A DNA stretch of 64,000 nt from JANQEU01 sp965228045 (GTDB taxonomy: Bacteria > Bacteroidota > Bacteroidia > Cytophagales > Cyclobacteriaceae): the NCBI GenBank assembly GCA_965228045.1, contig OZ245789.1:744001-808000 (forward strand), in the 5' to 3' direction. The notes beneath the pieces were generated by a model that was not told where the DNA came from, did no database searches, and saw only the letters and a list, made by a program, of their open reading frames with translations. Positions within the stretch are counted from its first letter, which is position 1. The number at the start of each line of letters is the position of its first letter. The translations under genes were made by a program, and so were the position numbers. Below are positions 1-7,348 of the stretch, piece by piece.

Positions 1-1618
1 GATTGTCCGGATCAAATTTCATGTCCGCCTCTTTCATGTAGTTGATTTGCTGGTACATTATAAGTACTGCACTGACCAGTATTATGGCAATGGTGAACTG
101 GCAGATGATCAGGATGTTCTTCGGGTCGAATCGATTTTTAGAATGTGAATAGTTCCCGTGCATGGCATCTCCGGCACCATGTCTGGATAGCGTAAAAGTA
201 GGGTACAATCCGGCGATGATACCCAGAAATATCATAATCAGTATGATTAATGAAGCGTTTAAGGGTTCATAGAGGAAATTCAGGGCCATCTGTTGACCAA
301 ATAGATCCACAAAATGGGGCAGTAGAACAAAGGCCAGGGTGATCCCCAATAGGCACCCTGCTGAAAAAAGTAAAGTGGTTTCTCCTATGAATTGAAGAAT
401 AAGATCTTTCTTCCCCGCACCGAATACCTTTCGAATGGCAACCTCCTTGATCCTAACCAGAGATTGAGCGGTATTTAGATTAGCAAAATTGAAAAATGCA
501 ATCAGTAGCAGACCAATGGAGATATAACCCAGGAAGTAGCCATATTGTTGCTGGTTGGTGTTGAAATCATAATATTCCACAAGTGGCATCAGTTCGAGCG
601 TTCCTTGTTCTGAGGGCGTGACGAACTGCTTTACTATCTGTGGGAACTGGGTTTCAAGTTCTTCGTAGTTCTGTCCTGGCTGAAGCTGAATAAAGCTCCA
701 CATAAATGAAGCGCTCCAGCCGAAATATCCAAGATCGGTCCACACCTGACGCCTGGATTCAAGGTTGACAATCACGTCAAATTGAAAACTTGAATTAAAT
801 GGCACTCTGTCCAGTACTCCCGTCACTTCATAATCAATAGGATCATTTAGCTGAAGCTGAATCGTTTTTCCGATTGGGTTTTCATCACCAAATATCCTGG
901 ATGCTACCTCACCACTTATGACCACAGATCTTGGTTGTTGAAAGGCGGTGCTCTTGTCCCCAAGTACAAAATCAAAAGAAAACATATCGAGCATCCCTTG
1001 CTCGCTATAGGTTACTTCCTCCGTAAATTCATCATCACCATATCGTATGCGGGTCTGACCTGCAAAAACGAATCGGCCTATGTTCTTTACAGACGGGAAA
1101 GCATTTTGAACTTCTTCTGCGAGCATCGGCCATGTGTCACTGACATCCATCTGACCCCCTTCTGGCGTTGACCTGGTCCTGTATAGAAAATAGATGTCTT
1201 CGGAATTTTCATGAAATCTATCGTAAGTGATGATATCGTATGAATATACGCCAAGTAAAAGGCTCACGGCTACGCCTATAGTGAGGCCAAGGACATTGAT
1301 TGAAGCGATCAACTTCTTTTGTTTCAGTCGTCGCAAAGCGATTAGTAGGTAATTGCTGAGCAAAGGAAAGGGAGAATTGTTGCCTCTTTGACGGTTATAC
1401 TGCTCTTCCCGATCAATGTCATAAGGGGATCCTAATTCGCTTATTGCCTTTTCAAAGGCGTCCTCCACGTTAAGACCGTCTGCGCAATACTTCTCAACAC
1501 TTTGTCTGAGATGATCTTCCAGTTCTTCAATTACTCCATCCTCCAGATGATCCTGTTTGCGTAGCTTTTTGCGCCAGCTGACGATGAGCTTTTCTAGTTT
1601 TTCAATTTCGTTATCCAT
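1..1618 (-). CDS. FtsX/MacB-like ABC transporter permease with PadR-linked N-terminal prefix (3' part cut off)
   Basis: The gene starts at an ATG at 1618 and runs off the left edge, so its C-terminus is missing. The first about 85 residues are a soluble, acidic helical segment (a DUF-type permease prefix common in Cytophagales). Next come a membrane helix (around 'INVLGLTIGVAVSLLLGVY'), a long periplasmic domain of MacB type, and a block of helices with the FtsX-like signature 'RIKEVAIRKVFGAGKKDL'. Known members are permeases of macrolide-export or lipoprotein-type ABC systems that work without substrate channelling through the membrane. The start overlaps the stop of the PadR gene by 8 bases, so the two are surely co-transcribed and the permease is probably under PadR control. 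No ATPase gene is in sight. The substrate is unknown. Confidence 0.88.
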   Translation of the reverse strand, partial: MDNEIEKLEKLIVSWRKKLRKQDHLEDGVIEELEDHLRQSVEKYCADGLNVEDAFEKAISELGSPYDIDREEQYNRQRGNNSPFPLLSNYLLIALRRLKQKKLIASINVLGLTIGVAVSLLLGVYSYDIITYDRFHENSEDIYFLYRTRSTPEGGQMDVSDTWPMLAEEVQNAFPSVKNIGRFVFAGQTRIRYGDDEFTEEVTYSEQGMLDMFSFDFVLGDKSTAFQQPRSVVISGEVASRIFGDENPIGKTIQLQLNDPIDYEVTGVLDRVPFNSSFQFDVIVNLESRRQVWTDLGYFGWSASFMWSFIQLQPGQNYEELETQFPQIVKQFVTPSEQGTLELMPLVEYYDFNTNQQQYGYFLGYISIGLLLIAFFNFANLNTAQSLVRIKEVAIRKVFGAGKKDLILQFIGETTLLFSAGCLLGITLAFVLLPHFVDLFGQQMALNFLYEPLNASLIILIMIFLGIIAGLYPTFTLSRHGAGDAMHGNYSHSKNRFDPKNILIICQFTIAIILVSAVLIMYQQINYMKEADMKFDPDN

Positions 1619-1958
1619 TTGACGTTTCTGAGTTTTTTGACCAAAGTGTTAGGAGTACCTCGTGCATGGTCAGCCAATGCTGTTTCTCTGTTTTGACAGC
1701 TTGCTTTCCTGATTCCGTAATGGCGTAGTATTTACGGTGCCGACCATTTTCGGATTGATTCCAGCTGGCCTGGACCAGACCTTCTTTTTCAAGTCTGTGA
1801 AGGACAGGATAAAGCATTCCATCGGCCCATTCGAGCTTACCACCACTCAATTCCTTTATTTGTTGGATGATGTCGTAACCATAACTGGGACCTTTTTGGA
1901 GGATACCCAATATGAGAGGTTTGGAGGAAGCTGCAACAAGTGACTTAGAAAATTTCAT
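1611..1958 (-). CDS. PadR-family transcriptional repressor
   Basis: This 115-residue protein has the usual length of short PadR regulators. The winged-helix core is clear: 'LILGILQKGPSYGYDIIQQI' near residues 16-35 and 'LEWADGMLYPVLHRLEKEGLV' near 42-62, followed by 'GRHRKYYAITESGKQAV', the wing and the start of the dimerising helix. It binds DNA as a dimer and is released by ligands or by unknown cues. The downstream permease overlaps its end by 8 bases. An inverted repeat over its own -7 box argues for autoregulation. Which signal it senses cannot be read from sequence. Confidence 0.93.
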   Translation of the reverse strand: MKFSKSLVAASSKPLILGILQKGPSYGYDIIQQIKELSGGKLEWADGMLYPVLHRLEKEGLVQASWNQSENGRHRKYYAITESGKQAVKTEKQHWLTMHEVLLTLWSKNSETSNG

Positions 1959-1976
1959 ACACCTAAGTAATCTTTA

Positions 1977-2010
1977 TACATAGATAATCTATGTAAACGG
2001 AGAAATCAAA
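1977..2010 (-). promoter_or_regulatory. Promoter and probable PadR operator of the padR-permease operon
   Basis: On the minus strand TTTG (2010-2007) is followed after 20 bases by TATCTATG (1986-1979), which matches the Bacteroidota -7 consensus TAnnTTTG in 7 of 8 positions. A perfect inverted repeat lies directly over this -7 box: TACATAGAT, one base, ATCTATGTA (1977-1995). A bound dimer there would block the promoter. The arms carry ACAT/ATGT elements like those in PadR operators. That PadR is the ligand is inference from position. Confidence 0.62.
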
Positions 2011-2084
2011 ATTTAGTTAACTGTATTTATAGTGAACTAAGGTGCGACCATCCTAAAATAGGTTGACGGCTTTAAAAAGTGATA

Positions 2085-2122
2085 GAAAGAAAAAAGCCCA
2101 TCCGTCAAATGACAGATGGGCC
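2085..2122 (-). terminator. Rho-independent terminator after tsf
   Basis: On the minus strand an 11-bp stem (2121-2111 with 2106-2096, one G-T pair) and a 4-base loop are followed by six T's and a T-rich tail. It sits 24 bases after the tsf stop and ends the ribosomal-protein transcript. Confidence 0.9.
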
Positions 2123-2145
2123 TTGATCAATGTAGTTTATTGTGA

Positions 2146-2976
2146 TCAACCGATAGCGACTCTCTTAAAGTCAGAAACGGTCATGCCTTTGGATACGCTG
2201 TCCAGATACTGAGCGATGGTTTGTGAGTTGTCCTTCACAAACGCCTGACTAAGCAGTGTATTCTCCTTGAAGAATTTCTGTAGTTTACCCTGAGCGATTT
2301 TCTCAACGATATTTTCAGGTTTGCCTTCAGCCAAAGCCTGCTCCTTGCCTATTTCGATCTCTTTTTCGACAATTGACTTGTCCACACCATCTTTGTCAAC
2401 GGCTACGGGATTCATTGCGGCGATCTGCATGGCAACGTCTTTTCCAGCTTCCTCAACGGATGCTCCATTTGTGTTTTTCAACGCAACCAGCACACCTAAT
2501 TTCTTATTGGAGTGGATATAAGGTACCACACTGTCGCCTTCAAGAGTAGTGTACGAGCTGATTTCAAGTTTCTCTCCGATCTTGCCCGTAGCCTCTACTA
2601 TCTTCTCACCCACGGTCAATTCTCCCATTTTCAGTGCACTAAGCTCCTCCACAGTGGCCGGATTGTTATCAAATGCCAAATCAGTGATTCCCTGACCAAG
2701 CGCAACGAAATCCTCATTCTTAGCCACAAAGTCAGTTTCGCAGGTAAATGCTATCAAAACACCTTTGGAATTGTCTTCATTGGTTTTAGCGAAAACCACA
2801 CCTTCACTTGTTTCCCTGTCAGCTCTTGAAGCGGAAACTTTTTGACCTTTTTTTCTCAGAAGCTCTACAGCTTTGTCAAAGTCCCCGTCAGATTCAACCA
2901 ATGCTTTCTTACAGTCCATCATTCCTGCACCGGTCATTTGTCTTAATTTGTTAACGTCTTGTGCGCTAATTGCCAT
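2146..2976 (-). CDS. tsf: Elongation factor Ts
   Basis: The 276-residue protein is the guanine-nucleotide exchange factor that recharges EF-Tu in the cytoplasm. The N-terminal UBA-like segment with 'LRQMTGAGMMDCKKAL' (about residues 11-26) is the family signature and contacts the EF-Tu G domain. It is followed by 'CETDFVAKNEDF' in the core (near 79-90) and by two core subdomains that contain 'QIAAMNP'. Length fits single-core bacterial EF-Ts. It lies 102 bases after rpsB, with a hairpin in between, and is the last gene of the rplM-rpsI-rpsB-tsf run. A strong terminator follows. Confidence 0.98.
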   Translation of the reverse strand: MAISAQDVNKLRQMTGAGMMDCKKALVESDGDFDKAVELLRKKGQKVSASRADRETSEGVVFAKTNEDNSKGVLIAFTCETDFVAKNEDFVALGQGITDLAFDNNPATVEELSALKMGELTVGEKIVEATGKIGEKLEISSYTTLEGDSVVPYIHSNKKLGVLVALKNTNGASVEEAGKDVAMQIAAMNPVAVDKDGVDKSIVEKEIEIGKEQALAEGKPENIVEKIAQGKLQKFFKENTLLSQAFVKDNSQTIAQYLDSVSKGMTVSDFKRVAIG

Positions 2977-3010
2977 TTTCTTAGAATTTTCTCGTTTTTA
3001 AGTTGCTTTT

Positions 3011-3050
3011 AAACAAAAACACCGTCCGGATAGCAATCGGGACGATGTTT
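3011..3050 (-). terminator. Hairpin with T-tract between rpsB and tsf (internal terminator or attenuator)
   Basis: On the minus strand an 11-bp stem with one T-G pair (3050-3040 with 3027-3017) closes a 12-base loop and is followed by TT and GTTT. It has the shape of an intrinsic terminator but lies inside the rpsB-tsf spacer. It could trim the amount of tsf message or stabilise the rpsB 3' end. I saw no clear separate tsf promoter. Confidence 0.7.
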
Positions 3051-3078
3051 CATTACAATCAAATATTTTTATGAATGA

Positions 3079-3837
3079 TTAAGCCTCCTGCTTATCTGCT
3101 TCCTTTTTGCTAGCTTCTTCTTCAGCCAGTTTTTGATCGTCTTTGTCTTTCTTACGTTCTGCAAGCCCTTCTTCCATGAAAGAAGAGACATACTCAGTGA
3201 TGATCTTTATTGATTTATAAGCATCATCATTTGCAGGTATTGGATAATCTGCAAGATTTGGATCTGAGTTGGTATCCACCATAGCGAATACAGGAATATT
3301 CAATTTCTGAGCTTCCGCTACCGCGATGTGCTCTCTTTTGATGTCAATCACAAAAAGTGCTGCAGGTAGTCTGTTAAGATCAGATATACCGCCGAGAACT
3401 CTTTCCAGTTTTTCTCTCTCACGGGTGATCATAAGTCGCTCTCTTTTTGCAAGGTTTTGATAAGCCTCATCTTTCATAAGCTTGTCAATGGATTGCATTT
3501 TTTTAAGCGATTTTCTGATCGTGCTGAAATTTGTGAGCATACCACCTAACCATCTTTCGGTGACGTATGGCATTTTCAGCTTTTTAGCTTCAGTCTCTAC
3601 TACCTCTTTTGCTTGTTTCTTGGTAGCAACGAACATGATTTTACGTCCGGATCTCACCACACCCTTAAGTGCACTTGCCGCATCTTCAAGATGCTTTAGA
3701 GACTTATTTAGGTCTATGATATGGATTCCATTTTTCTCCATGAAAATGAATGGAGCCATTTGAGGATTCCATTTCCTGGTCAGGTGACCGAAATGTACAC
3801 CTGCATCCAATAAATCTTTTGCTGTAAGTTTTGCCAT
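3079..3837 (-). CDS. rpsB: 30S ribosomal protein S2
   Basis: The 252-residue protein is the small-subunit protein S2, which bridges head and body of the 30S particle and helps recruit S1. The N-terminus 'LLDAGVHFGHLTRKWNPQM' and the block 'PALFVIDIKREHIAVAEA' are diagnostic of the family. The last about 30 residues form a highly charged Lys/Glu tail, as often seen in Bacteroidota. The ATG lies one base after the rpsI stop, so translation is probably coupled. tsf follows after a hairpin. Confidence 0.98.
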   Translation of the reverse strand: MAKLTAKDLLDAGVHFGHLTRKWNPQMAPFIFMEKNGIHIIDLNKSLKHLEDAASALKGVVRSGRKIMFVATKKQAKEVVETEAKKLKMPYVTERWLGGMLTNFSTIRKSLKKMQSIDKLMKDEAYQNLAKRERLMITREREKLERVLGGISDLNRLPAALFVIDIKREHIAVAEAQKLNIPVFAMVDTNSDPNLADYPIPANDDAYKSIKIITEYVSSFMEEGLAERKKDKDDQKLAEEEASKKEADKQEA

Positions 3838-3838
3838 C

Positions 3839-4225
3839 TTATCGTTTACTAAACTGGAATCTTCTTCTCGCTTTTCTTCTACCGTATTTCTTCCTTTCTA
3901 CCATTCTGGAATCTCTTGTAAGGAAGCCTTCGCTTTTGAGTGGAGTACGATATTCTCCGTCTATTTCTACTAGTGCCCTTGAAATGGCAAGACGAATGGC
4001 TTCGGCCTGACCTTTAAGTCCACCACCAAATACATTTGCCTCAATGTCATAAGAACTGTCGACCTCGACTTTCGCCAGGGGTTGTTTGACAATGATCTGA
4101 AGTACCTCTGACGGGAAATAGTCTTTTATTTCACGGCTATTGACGGTAACCTCGCCTTTTCCTGGGGTCAAATAAACCCGAGCAACGGAGGTTTTTCTTC
4201 TACCTATGGTGTTAATCGTATCCAT
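3839..4225 (-). CDS. rpsI: 30S ribosomal protein S9
   Basis: The 128-residue protein is S9 of the 30S head, whose C-terminal tail reaches the P-site tRNA. It shows the family start 'GRRKTSVARVYLTPGKGEV', 'GGGLKGQAEAIRLAISRAL', and the basic C-terminus 'ERKKYGRRKARRRFQFSKR' ending in the conserved Lys-Arg. It lies 8 bases after rplM and 1 base before rpsB. The rplM-rpsI pairing is nearly universal. Confidence 0.98.
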   Translation of the reverse strand: MDTINTIGRRKTSVARVYLTPGKGEVTVNSREIKDYFPSEVLQIIVKQPLAKVEVDSSYDIEANVFGGGLKGQAEAIRLAISRALVEIDGEYRTPLKSEGFLTRDSRMVERKKYGRRKARRRFQFSKR

Positions 4226-4233
4226 TCAGGTCG

Positions 4234-4677
4234 TTATAGTTTAACTTCTTTAGGGTTTTGAGCAGCGTGTGGGTGCTCATTGCCTGCGTATAAATGTAAA
4301 TTCTTAAATATCTGTCTTCCCAGCCTGTTTCGGGGAAGCATTCCACGAACAGCTTTTTCTACCAGCAAAGTGGATGATTTGGCTTTCACGTTCAATGGTG
4401 TTTCGATTCGTTGACCTCCGGGGTATCCGGTGTGTCTAACGTACTCTTTTTCAGTCCATTTATTGCCGGTAAGCCGGATTTTATCAGTATTGATAACGAT
4501 GACATTATCACCGCAATCTACATGGGGACTGAAGGACGGTTTGTGCTTTCCTCTCACAATCTTTGCCACCTCACTGGCAACCCTACCCAGAACTTTCTGA
4601 CTAGCGTCTATAACGATCCACTCTTTATTTACAGTGGCCTTATTAGAAGAAACCGTTTTGTAACTTAATGTATCCAA
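4234..4677 (-). CDS. rplM: 50S ribosomal protein L13
   Basis: The 147-residue protein is L13, an early-assembly protein of the 50S subunit. 'WIVIDASQKVLGRVASEVAK', 'VIVINTDKIRLTGNKW' and 'MLPRNRLGRQIFKNLHLYAG' are the family blocks. It is the first gene of the rplM-rpsI-rpsB-tsf run. A clear promoter lies upstream, and the roughly 45-base leader contains a hairpin that may take part in autoregulation, as known for L13 in other bacteria. Confidence 0.98.
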   Translation of the reverse strand: MDTLSYKTVSSNKATVNKEWIVIDASQKVLGRVASEVAKIVRGKHKPSFSPHVDCGDNVIVINTDKIRLTGNKWTEKEYVRHTGYPGGQRIETPLNVKAKSSTLLVEKAVRGMLPRNRLGRQIFKNLHLYAGNEHPHAAQNPKEVKL

Positions 4678-4724
4678 TTTTTAAGGTCTTTTCTGTTCTC
4701 TAAAACACCCTCTTTTGAAAAGGG
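4678..4724 (-). promoter_or_regulatory. Short 5' leader of rplM with a hairpin
   Basis: From the -7 box the transcript should begin near 4722. Its first bases form CCCTTTT-C-AAAAGAGGG (4724-4708 on the minus strand), a hairpin with a two-base bulge. The remaining 30 bases before the ATG are A-rich. Leaders for L13 autoregulation have been proposed in Bacteroidia, but whether this one matches is unchecked. Confidence 0.4.
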
Positions 4725-4727
4725 ACA

Positions 4728-4759
4728 CAAAAATAGAAGTTTAATATTGTAAAACCAAA
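4728..4759 (-). promoter_or_regulatory. Promoter of the rplM-rpsI-rpsB-tsf operon
   Basis: On the minus strand TTTG (4759-4756), 20 bases, then TATTTTTG (4735-4728): a full match to the Bacteroidota primary-sigma promoter TTTG-N19-21-TAnnTTTG, about 50 bases before the rplM start. Confidence 0.8.
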
Positions 4760-4769
4760 ACACCTTCCT

Positions 4770-5495
4770 TTATAAATTGTTTTTTTCCAGCTGCTTCAGT
4801 AACACACGGAAATCCTTGTAGTAAGGGGCACTTATTTTGATTTGTTCCTGGCCTGGAGAAGTGAAAGAAATCATCGCAGAATGCAGCGCAAAGCGACCAA
4901 TGAGAGGAGTTTCAACCTTATTTTTCCCAATCGTAAAATTTCTTTTGATCCCTGAGAGATAAATGTCCTTGCCACCGTACAATTCATCCCCAACGATAGG
5001 CATCCCCGATTCTGACAGATGAAGCCGGATCTGGTGGGTTCTTCCGGTAAAAGGCATACATGCCAATATGGTGTAGTCTCTGAATTTCTCGATGGTGGAT
5101 ACCAGTGTTACAGAGGGTTTTCCCCTTCTTCGATCAATTCGCGACTTTCCGGAGGCCGCGTAAATTGGGAGATCTATTTCCACTTCCTGGAGTTCATGCG
5201 AACCCTCAACTACCGCATGATAAAGTTTTACAACTTCCCTGTTTTCAAGGAGCATGCTAAAATACTTATAGAAGTCTGCTGACTTGGCTATCACCAAAAT
5301 CCCGGAAGTATCCTTGTCCAGTCTATGGCAAACTCTAGATTCAGGCTGGTATTCTCGCGCCAGCTTCAGTACGTTGATCTCTGATGATCGATCATCAAGT
5401 GTGGAAATGCCCGGAGGTTTATTGATGATAATGAAGTCCTCTGATTCGTTCAGTATCAGATCATGAAATTTTAAGTTTCCGGGTTTTTGTATCAT
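4770..5495 (-). CDS. RluA-family 23S rRNA/tRNA pseudouridine synthase
   Basis: The enzyme converts specific uridines in rRNA or tRNA to pseudouridine. The catalytic block 'CHRLDKDTSGILVIAK' at about 56-71 contains the nucleophile Asp60. 'INKPPGISTLDD' (near 25-35) and 'GRTHQIRLHLSESGMPIVGDELYGG' follow the family plan. At 241 residues it lacks the N-terminal S4 domain of RluC and RluD, so it is closer to RluA/TruC-sized enzymes. The target position cannot be assigned. Its start lies 35 bases inside the preceding histidine-kinase gene in another frame. No later Met would keep the fold whole, so the overlap seems real. Confidence 0.92.
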   Translation of the reverse strand: MIQKPGNLKFHDLILNESEDFIIINKPPGISTLDDRSSEINVLKLAREYQPESRVCHRLDKDTSGILVIAKSADFYKYFSMLLENREVVKLYHAVVEGSHELQEVEIDLPIYAASGKSRIDRRRGKPSVTLVSTIEKFRDYTILACMPFTGRTHQIRLHLSESGMPIVGDELYGGKDIYLSGIKRNFTIGKNKVETPLIGRFALHSAMISFTSPGQEQIKISAPYYKDFRVLLKQLEKNNL

Positions 5496-6552
5496 TATCT
5501 TTTTTTCCTTCCGCTCCGGGCTCGGGAATTCCTTTTTTTAGCTTAAACCAAAATTTCGAGCCGACTCCATATTCACTGGCTACCTGAATCTCCGAGTCAT
5601 GTGCTTCAAGTATATGCTTTACTATCGCCAAACCAAGTCCAGTTCCGCCTTTTTCTTTGGACCGACTTTTGTCAACCCGGTAAAATCTTTCAAAAATACG
5701 CGCAATGTCCTCATCTGGTATGCCTTTACCGCTGTCTTTTACTCCAATGAGTACCTTGTTTTTGAGATCTTCGATGAGGATCCATACTTTACCTTTTTTC
5801 CGTGTGTACTTTAGAGAATTTGAAATAAGATTTACCAGAACCTGGTAGATCCTGCGATCATCACCGATCACATACATTTCCTCAAATTCATTGTGAATGG
5901 AAATTGAAATCTCCTTCTCCTGAGTGGTTTCCTCCAGTTGATCTATTACTTCTCTCACAAGCTGCACTATATCGAAAGAATCAAGCCTCATTTTTATCTG
6001 GCCACTCTCCACCTGGGATAGTGTCAAAAGATCCTGGACAAGAGCGTCCAGACCATCCAGACTTTTGGCTGCTTTCTTCAAAAACTTTCTACGAACCTTC
6101 ATATCGTCCACAGCTCCATCCAAAAGGGTATGCACGAATCCCTGTGCTGAGAAGAGTGGAGTCTTCAGTTCATGGGAAATATCCGCAATGAATTCTCTTC
6201 TAAATGTTTCTATTCTTTTCAAATCCTCTATCTCCTTCTGTTTGACACGTGCGTAGTTTCTGATTTCTACATTGATCTTTCGGAATGGATTGGCCGCTGA
6301 TCGTTCTTTTTGGAGTTTGGATGTAAGATCCTTATCGGAAATAGCATCCAGGGCTTTGTATACGTTGTCAATTTCTCTGAAAAAGAGAAACTCAGTAATG
6401 AGCCACACCATCACATAGCTGGTGCTAAAGGACATAATTCCGGTAACCCAAAGCGCACTTTCGGTAATCTCCGGAATTCTTGAAAGGAAAAATGTAGTGA
6501 TAAAGGAAATCGCGGCCCCACAAAGGAATCCTAAGGTCCTGGAGTTAAGCAT
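5461..6552 (-). CDS. PhoR-like membrane sensor histidine kinase
   Basis: The 363-residue kinase has two membrane helices (about 7-24 and 33-54) with almost no loop between them, so sensing is probably in the membrane or cytoplasm. A HAMP-like/coiled linker follows. The H-box 'FIADISHELKTPLFSAQGF' places the phosphorylated His at 127. N-box ('LVNLISNSLKYT'), G1 ('GVKDSGKGIPDEDI'), F-box ('IFERFYRVDKSRS') and G2 ('GGTGLGLAIVKHI') are intact. It lies 9 bases after the OmpR-type regulator and overlaps the pseudouridine synthase. The family includes PhoR of phosphate control, but the signal here is not proven. Confidence 0.95.
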   Translation of the reverse strand: MLNSRTLGFLCGAAISFITTFFLSRIPEITESALWVTGIMSFSTSYVMVWLITEFLFFREIDNVYKALDAISDKDLTSKLQKERSAANPFRKINVEIRNYARVKQKEIEDLKRIETFRREFIADISHELKTPLFSAQGFVHTLLDGAVDDMKVRRKFLKKAAKSLDGLDALVQDLLTLSQVESGQIKMRLDSFDIVQLVREVIDQLEETTQEKEISISIHNEFEEMYVIGDDRRIYQVLVNLISNSLKYTRKKGKVWILIEDLKNKVLIGVKDSGKGIPDEDIARIFERFYRVDKSRSKEKGGTGLGLAIVKHILEAHDSEIQVASEYGVGSKFWFKLKKGIPEPGAEGKKDNDTKTRKLKIS

Positions 6553-6561
6553 TCCATCAAG

Positions 6562-7251
6562 TTAAGGATTTACTTCAAACTTGTAGCCAACTCCTTTGAT
6601 CGTTGAGATGAATCCGTCACCAATTTTCTCCCTGACTTTACGGATGTGCACATCCACTGTGCGGGCCAGTACATAAACATCACTACCCCAGATGTTTCGA
6701 AGCAGCTCTTCTCTGTTGTAAACTTTTCCCGGATTCTGGGCCAGGAAATACAACAACTCAAATTCTTTTTTAGGAAGATTGACTACCTCTCCGTCGAGCT
6801 TAACCGTAAAGCTACTTTTGTCTATTTCCAGCGTATCAATTGCTATCCTGTCATTCTCTTTGGCCTTTTTGGAATTCCTTCTGAAAAAGGCATTGATCCT
6901 GCTTATTAGAGCGCGCGGTTTAATTGGTTTTGTCAGGTAATCATCTGCCCCGGTCTCAAATGCTGCAATCTCTGAGTATTCCTCCGAGCGAGCGGTTAGG
7001 AAGATCACATACACATTGGCAAGGTCGGGTACCTCTCTGATTTGCCTGCAGGTTTCAACTCCGTCCTGCTTTGGCATCATGATGTCCAGGATAATCAGAT
7101 CCGGCTTAAAAGATTTCGCAATTTCCAGGCCTTTAATGCCGTCAAGGGAAGTTTTTACCTGGTATCCTTCTTTTGTCAGATTGTATTTCAACAGATCCAG
7201 AATGTCCGATTCGTCGTCAACAACGAGTATCTTTTGGTTTTTGCCACTCAT
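6562..7251 (-). CDS. OmpR/PhoB-family response regulator
   Basis: The 229-residue regulator has a receiver domain (acidic pocket Asp12/Asp13, phospho-acceptor Asp56 in 'LIILDIMMP', 'FLTARSEE' and 'DDYLTKPI' with the conserved Lys) followed by a winged-helix DNA-binding domain. The latter includes 'LPKKEFELLYFLAQNPGKV' and 'VDVHIRKVREKIG..ISTIKGVGYKF'. It is the first gene of an operon with its cognate kinase and an RluA-type enzyme. Similarity to PhoB/PhoP and the PhoR-like partner suggest phosphate or envelope control, but no pho box was recognised. Confidence 0.95.
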   Translation of the reverse strand: MSGKNQKILVVDDESDILDLLKYNLTKEGYQVKTSLDGIKGLEIAKSFKPDLIILDIMMPKQDGVETCRQIREVPDLANVYVIFLTARSEEYSEIAAFETGADDYLTKPIKPRALISRINAFFRRNSKKAKENDRIAIDTLEIDKSSFTVKLDGEVVNLPKKEFELLYFLAQNPGKVYNREELLRNIWGSDVYVLARTVDVHIRKVREKIGDGFISTIKGVGYKFEVNP

Positions 7252-7348
7252 CGAAAAAGTGTTAAAACATTTTAATACAAGACTACATCAAATAGCCCAA
7301 GTACTGGTTAACCCTAAATTAAAATTAAAGTGCACCCTTAACAATAAC

